DNA from: RGIG5612 sp963589005
GTDB taxonomy: Bacteria > Bacillota > Clostridia > Lachnospirales > Lachnospiraceae
DNA length: 64,000 nucleotides
Reading direction: 5' to 3'
Assembly (NCBI GenBank): GCA_963589005.1
Contig: CAVAJR010000002.1
Coordinates: 1-64,000 of the forward strand
Positions 60,293 through 64,000 of the stretch are shown one piece after another. How positions within the stretch are numbered: position 1 is the stretch's first letter; the number at the start of each line of letters is the position of its first letter. The translations under genes and the position numbers were made by a program. The notes beneath the pieces are model-generated. The model worked only from the letters and a program-made list of their open reading frames with translations, did not search any database and was not told the origin of the DNA.

Positions 60293-61627
60293 ATGTCCTC
60301 TGATCTGATCATCGAAGCTATTGCTTACCTGATTGAAAATGCAGCCTTCTTTTTTATCTTAGATAGGTTATTTAAAAGGCGATATAATGTTCTTACTACA
60401 ATAGCTGCTGTACTTATAGCAACCATTGTTGATACTTTAGCCTTTAATCTGCCCGTCTGGCTGAGAGCACCTGTTTTTGTTGTTGTCTGTATACCGCTAT
60501 GTATTGCCGTATATACTATAAAACCATACATTGCCAGCGCTCTTTGTATCATGTTCGGCTATATTGAGTGTATTGTAAATCTGCTTGTCGGAATTCTGCT
60601 TTCCGTATGTTATGATGAATATATTCTCACCATTTTCCGTGGCGTTTCCTGGCATCATATTATTTCACATATTCTGGCAGAGGCTGCAGTTATTGGACTA
60701 TTATTCTATTTTGCCCATATTCAAAGGAAACTCTCACCGGAATATGGTCTTCAGTTCTGGAAAATATTCAACATTCTGATAATAACATTTTTTATTATTT
60801 CGGTTATGTTTATGACCGCATACCCAGTCACATCGCCATCGTCTGTGGCTGAATATATATATGTAATCACCACTGCAATGTTTTTTGTTTTGACAATAGT
60901 GATTATACGGCTCTCAATTACTGTATCTGACAAACTGAGACAGGCAGACAAGCTGCGTACAATAAGAGATACTTTTGAAAATCTTGAAGAAGCCTATTAT
61001 GTCCAACTGGATGCCATTACCGCAACTAGGAAGATGCGTCACGATATGAAGGCTCATATATCAGCAGTTACAGCCTTAATTAGGCAGAACAATGTTGAAG
61101 AAGCTATATCCGTACTGCATGAATTCTGCGCCAATCTGGAACTGCCATCGGCTAAAATAGAAGAACTAACGGGGAATATCTATGTGGATATCATCCTGAC
61201 CAATAAATTGGCATTGTTCAGACAACATGATATCAACTTCGAATATGAATTGGATTTTCTTAATGACGTTCACATAGAAAATATAGATATCACATCTGTT
61301 GTTTCGAATCTGTTGGATAATGCATATGAAGCCGCCTCTGTGTCTGAGAAAAAATATATCAGGTTTCAACTTATGGACTATGATTCGCACATCTTCATCC
61401 GCACACTTAACAGTTATGCAGTAGAACCGATATCCAGTTCAGTTCTGGGGCGTGTACTAAATTCTACTAAAAAGGATCCCGGTGTCCACGGGCTAGGAAT
61501 GGAGATTATCCGCGACTTAGCTGATAAATATAACGGCAGCTTTATCTGGAATATACACGACGGTTTGTTCGACGCATATGTCACTATGGCCAAGGATATT
61601 TATGACACAACTAAGGATTCAAAATAA
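60293..61627 (+). CDS. GHKL-type sensor histidine kinase (AgrC/ComD type)
   Basis: The 444-aa kinase has about six to seven N-terminal helices (~1-215), as in peptide-sensing AgrC/ComD kinases, and the H-box RKMRHDMKAHISAV (~245). The GHKL ATPase domain follows, with N-box NLLDNAYEAA (~344) and G-box GVHGLGMEIIRDLADKYNG (~405). TGGAG is 8 nt before ATG 60293, which starts one base after the regulator's stop. The membrane sensor suggests an external peptide ligand. Confidence 0.93.
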   Translation: MSSDLIIEAIAYLIENAAFFFILDRLFKRRYNVLTTIAAVLIATIVDTLAFNLPVWLRAPVFVVVCIPLCIAVYTIKPYIASALCIMFGYIECIVNLLVGILLSVCYDEYILTIFRGVSWHHIISHILAEAAVIGLLFYFAHIQRKLSPEYGLQFWKIFNILIITFFIISVMFMTAYPVTSPSSVAEYIYVITTAMFFVLTIVIIRLSITVSDKLRQADKLRTIRDTFENLEEAYYVQLDAITATRKMRHDMKAHISAVTALIRQNNVEEAISVLHEFCANLELPSAKIEELTGNIYVDIILTNKLALFRQHDINFEYELDFLNDVHIENIDITSVVSNLLDNAYEAASVSEKKYIRFQLMDYDSHIFIRTLNSYAVEPISSSVLGRVLNSTKKDPGVHGLGMEIIRDLADKYNGSFIWNIHDGLFDAYVTMAKDIYDTTKDSK

Positions 61628-61684
61628 CCGTCACCATCCATAATTGGTCAAAATAGTGTTTTTTCATTCAATGATGGAATTGGA

Positions 61685-63352
61685 CTACTGTATCTTCTTA
61701 CCGATGACCTGGCACTTCTTGCCGCAGAACGCGATAGCATATGCCCGGATATTTTTGACCCCATAGCGACGCAAAGCAGCGGTATAATCCTTATCTTCAA
61801 TCTGCTGCATGGCAGCCTTGCATGCCTCGTCTAATTTTTTTATATCCTTGACGGCCTTGAGTTCAATTACGAAACCCGTTTCGCCATTTTCATGCTCAAC
61901 AATAATGTCTGCACGGCCGGAACCAGATTCATCATTTGACGAAACTGCCCACTGTGCGCAAGTGCATAATAATGCCAGCATAAATCCGTGATAGAAAGAT
62001 TCTCTGGCATCATAAAAGCTAACAGTAGATACCAGCTGCCTAATTAGATAATCAGTAATAGTATCTGTATCACCATTTTCAAATGCTTCATATAATTTGC
62101 CTAGCTGCTCCGTTTCTGTTCGAGCTTTATCGCTGAACCATTCCAGAACCTGGCTTCTAAAAATCTGCTGAATCTCGTGATTAGGAATACGGAGATTGTA
62201 CCTTTCATCTGTCGGGCATTCTGCAGTCGTCAGATATCCGGTCATATATAGCAGACTCCAAATATTATTGACATTATTATCAATTTCACTATGTGTCAAT
62301 TGGTCGTTCAGGATTTTTGTAATGGTCTGACCTGCAATTAAATCCTCCACCTCCATGCGAGTGGTGCTTGTCTTCGTTTCGTTAATAAGCTTGCGAACCA
62401 TATCATTGCCACTGGTATGCAGCCAGTAAGCCTTTGGCTTGGCATATGGATTGGAACGCAGGGCATCGCAATAGCTGATCACATCCCAAGGACAGTATAC
62501 ATTCTGGTTGCCAAACAGATAACCGTCATACCATTCCCATATCTCTTCATAGTGGTCATTCAGACCATAGGCTGAGAGTATTTCTCTGACATCAGAATCT
62601 GTAAATCCGAAGTATTCATCAAATTGAACATCCGATATAGAACATATCTTCGGATTATTAAGTCCTGTAAAAATGCTTTCCTTCGATATGCGAAGGCATC
62701 CTGTCAGCACAGCAAAAAAAAGACTGCTGTTAGTCTTGAGGGCAGCACCTAACATAGATCGAATCAGAGCGGCCATCTGCGGGTAATAACCATGCGCATA
62801 AGCCTTGTCCAGGGGAACATCATACTCGTCGATCAATATAATGACCTTCTTACCATAGTGCTTTTCCAAAAGTCGGCTAAGCATTTTTAGGCTATCGGTA
62901 ATATCGGAGATACTGTCATTTCGGTCAAGAAGTATTTTAAGAGAACTTTTTTCTGCCTCAGAGATGACCTTGCTGTCTAATAGATATTGATGTCGCAGAG
63001 CCTCGTCAAAAATCAGTTTTCTTAAGAGCTCATAAGCAACATCAAATGTCAGTCCGTCTACATTCTTGAGCGAAATTGAAATCACCGGAAATTTGCCCAT
63101 GTATGCTTCACACAGTTCCTTTTCTTTACTGACAGCCAGCCCATTGAATATGTTTTTGTTACTTCCAATCTCGAAAAACGCCTGCAGCATGCTCATGTTG
63201 AGTGATTTGCCAAAGCGTCGCGGCCGCGTAAAAAGATTGACCTCTCCCCAGTTTTGCATAAGGTCGATAATCAGACCGGTTTTGTCTACATAATAAAAAT
63301 TCTCTGTTCTTAACTTTTCAAAGCTGTCAATGCCAACCGGTAACTTCTTCAC
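61685..63352 (-). CDS. AAA ATPase with C-terminal PD-(D/E)XK nuclease-like domain (DUF1703)
   Basis: The 555-aa protein matches the family common in gut Clostridia and Bacteroidetes: start KKLPVGIDSFEKLRTENFYYVDKT, P-loop RPRRFGKSLNMSML (~43), Walker B VIILIDEYDVPLDKAY and a C-terminal nuclease-like GRADIIVEHENG...FVIELKAV (~485-510). The function is not established; a mobile-element or defence link is suspected. GTG 63352 has GAGG upstream and gives the family's usual N-terminus; ATG 63382 would add ten residues. Confidence 0.85.
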   Translation of the reverse strand: MKKLPVGIDSFEKLRTENFYYVDKTGLIIDLMQNWGEVNLFTRPRRFGKSLNMSMLQAFFEIGSNKNIFNGLAVSKEKELCEAYMGKFPVISISLKNVDGLTFDVAYELLRKLIFDEALRHQYLLDSKVISEAEKSSLKILLDRNDSISDITDSLKMLSRLLEKHYGKKVIILIDEYDVPLDKAYAHGYYPQMAALIRSMLGAALKTNSSLFFAVLTGCLRISKESIFTGLNNPKICSISDVQFDEYFGFTDSDVREILSAYGLNDHYEEIWEWYDGYLFGNQNVYCPWDVISYCDALRSNPYAKPKAYWLHTSGNDMVRKLINETKTSTTRMEVEDLIAGQTITKILNDQLTHSEIDNNVNNIWSLLYMTGYLTTAECPTDERYNLRIPNHEIQQIFRSQVLEWFSDKARTETEQLGKLYEAFENGDTDTITDYLIRQLVSTVSFYDARESFYHGFMLALLCTCAQWAVSSNDESGSGRADIIVEHENGETGFVIELKAVKDIKKLDEACKAAMQQIEDKDYTAALRRYGVKNIRAYAIAFCGKKCQVIGKKIQ

Positions 63353-63663
63353 GCTGCACCGCCTCTCGGATAATTTTGCCATTACTAGATATTCTTATCG
63401 TTGTTGTAATGCAAATCGAATTGTTTTCAAGCTTGCATTTTCAGAGTAGCACAATATTTGCTTATCGGTCAAGACTACGCAAAAACTCGGGCCGTGTAAG
63501 TTTATGCTCGGATTGAATAGTGCAGAGTTGCACCACAAAGTTTGATAAGAATTAATCAACAAGAGTTACTATGTAGAGGGTGGTTTCTCCCACCTAATAC
63601 ATATGGCTGCGGCTCATTTGTGGTGAATGGAACAGCAGTTGTAGGAAAGGGCATTTCTGCGTT

Positions 63664-64000
63664 TTAATTCTTTTCCTCGGTGCTGGCTACAAGTCGGTCA
63701 AAATCACTCTGATACTGACGATCCTGAATGACACGGTATTTCTCAAATTCGCTCTCAGCAAAGGCTTTTGCAATGGCAGCGGTCACTTTCCCTTTATGAT
63801 GCAGCACTTCTTCCTCGTTAAACTGCAAAAACGCGTCCAGCCGTGCGACCCAATCCTGCATATACATGATGTTCCCACGGCGTGCCTGCCGCTCGGCATA
63901 ATCCAGATACATCGTAACAATTTCGTTCAGGCTTCCCATCTCGGTTTCGTCCAGATAATTCTTTGCTATCACAACATCAGATTTGCGGATTCTGCCGCTC
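63664..64000 (-). CDS. RhuM-family protein, C-terminal part
   Basis: The frame is open across the right edge; only ~112 C-terminal residues are visible. SDVVIAKNYLDETEM, MYLDYAERQARRG, DWVARLDAFLQFNE and FAESEFEKYRVIQD match the C-terminal part of RhuM-family (virulence RhuM / Fic-associated) proteins, which often sit on genomic islands. The GTG at 63972 is not the true start. Confidence 0.75.
   Translation of the reverse strand, partial: SGRIRKSDVVIAKNYLDETEMGSLNEIVTMYLDYAERQARRGNIMYMQDWVARLDAFLQFNEEEVLHHKGKVTAAIAKAFAESEFEKYRVIQDRQYQSDFDRLVASTEEKN

Noticed and set aside
1..64000. tRNA or rRNA genes
   Set aside because: No tRNA-like cloverleaf with a TTCGANTC arm outside coding regions and no rRNA-like stretch was noticed.

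Overview
The window looks like a chromosomal segment of a low-to-mid GC Gram-positive anaerobe of the Clostridia, most probably Lachnospiraceae. The evidence is strong AGGAGG-type Shine-Dalgarno sites, TTGACA/TATAAT-type promoters with 17-bp spacers, a PPi-dependent phosphofructokinase, a CBS-regulated Mn pyrophosphatase, desulfoferrodoxin, an argCJBDF operon, an AgrC/AgrA-type LytTR two-component pair and the DUF1703-type AAA ATPase common in that family. The family assignment is inference; no rRNA or tRNA gene was seen.

Layout. 1-9.8 kb: an incomplete secreted protein, mgtE behind a leader with a Cys-rich micro-ORF and a terminator, a secreted unknown protein, an acyltransferase-3, a small membrane protein, a CBS-DRTGG pyrophosphatase, a PhlG-like hydrolase with two CodY-like boxes, and a LOG-family protein. 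10-18.3 kb: miaA, PPi-phosphofructokinase, a PucR-type regulator, and an acyl-CoA ligase next to a stand-alone E2-like acyltransferase. 18.5-29.7 kb (minus): a complete livKGFHM branched-chain amino acid transporter and a complete arginine operon argC-J-B-D-F with its promoter, phased TTTTATGCA repeats and a possible 13-aa leader peptide. 29.7-34.5 kb: Nudix hydrolase, exonuclease III, a large membrane-anchored unknown protein, a flavodoxin-family protein. 34.6-38.8 kb: a phnD-phnC-C_GCAxxG_C_C-phnE(double) transporter operon preceded by a ~210-nt highly structured, terminator-ended leader RNA that I could not assign to a known class. 38.9-46.4 kb: a secreted M15 peptidase, two tandem CobU-like genes, two AstE/AspA-type M14 proteins, and the circularly permuted ATP-grasp/alpha-E/transglutaminase trio. 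46.6 kb: desulfoferrodoxin.

47-61.6 kb is the most interesting part. It holds three divergently controlled minus-strand operons, each started by the same ~105-bp promoter block: TTGCAC-17-TATATT preceded by two TACCGCTCA direct repeats exactly 21 bp apart. That is the usual architecture for LytTR response regulators, and a LytTR regulator plus a GHKL sensor kinase lie immediately beside the third block. The controlled operons encode two unrelated small secreted Tyr-rich proteins, a lipoprotein, an ABC-2 type transporter, and a MacB-like ATPase with FtsX-type permeases. I read this as a self-contained, probably signal-induced, secreted-protein/transport system.

Within that region 3.28 kb (a RelE/ParE toxin-antitoxin cassette plus the 867-aa permease) is duplicated almost perfectly, 4124 bp apart. 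One copy has lost its ATPase gene, the 5' part of the antitoxin gene and one base of the permease Shine-Dalgarno site. A 31-bp remnant of another ATPase gene end lies at the junction. The window ends with an AAA/PD-(D/E)XK protein and an incomplete RhuM-family gene.
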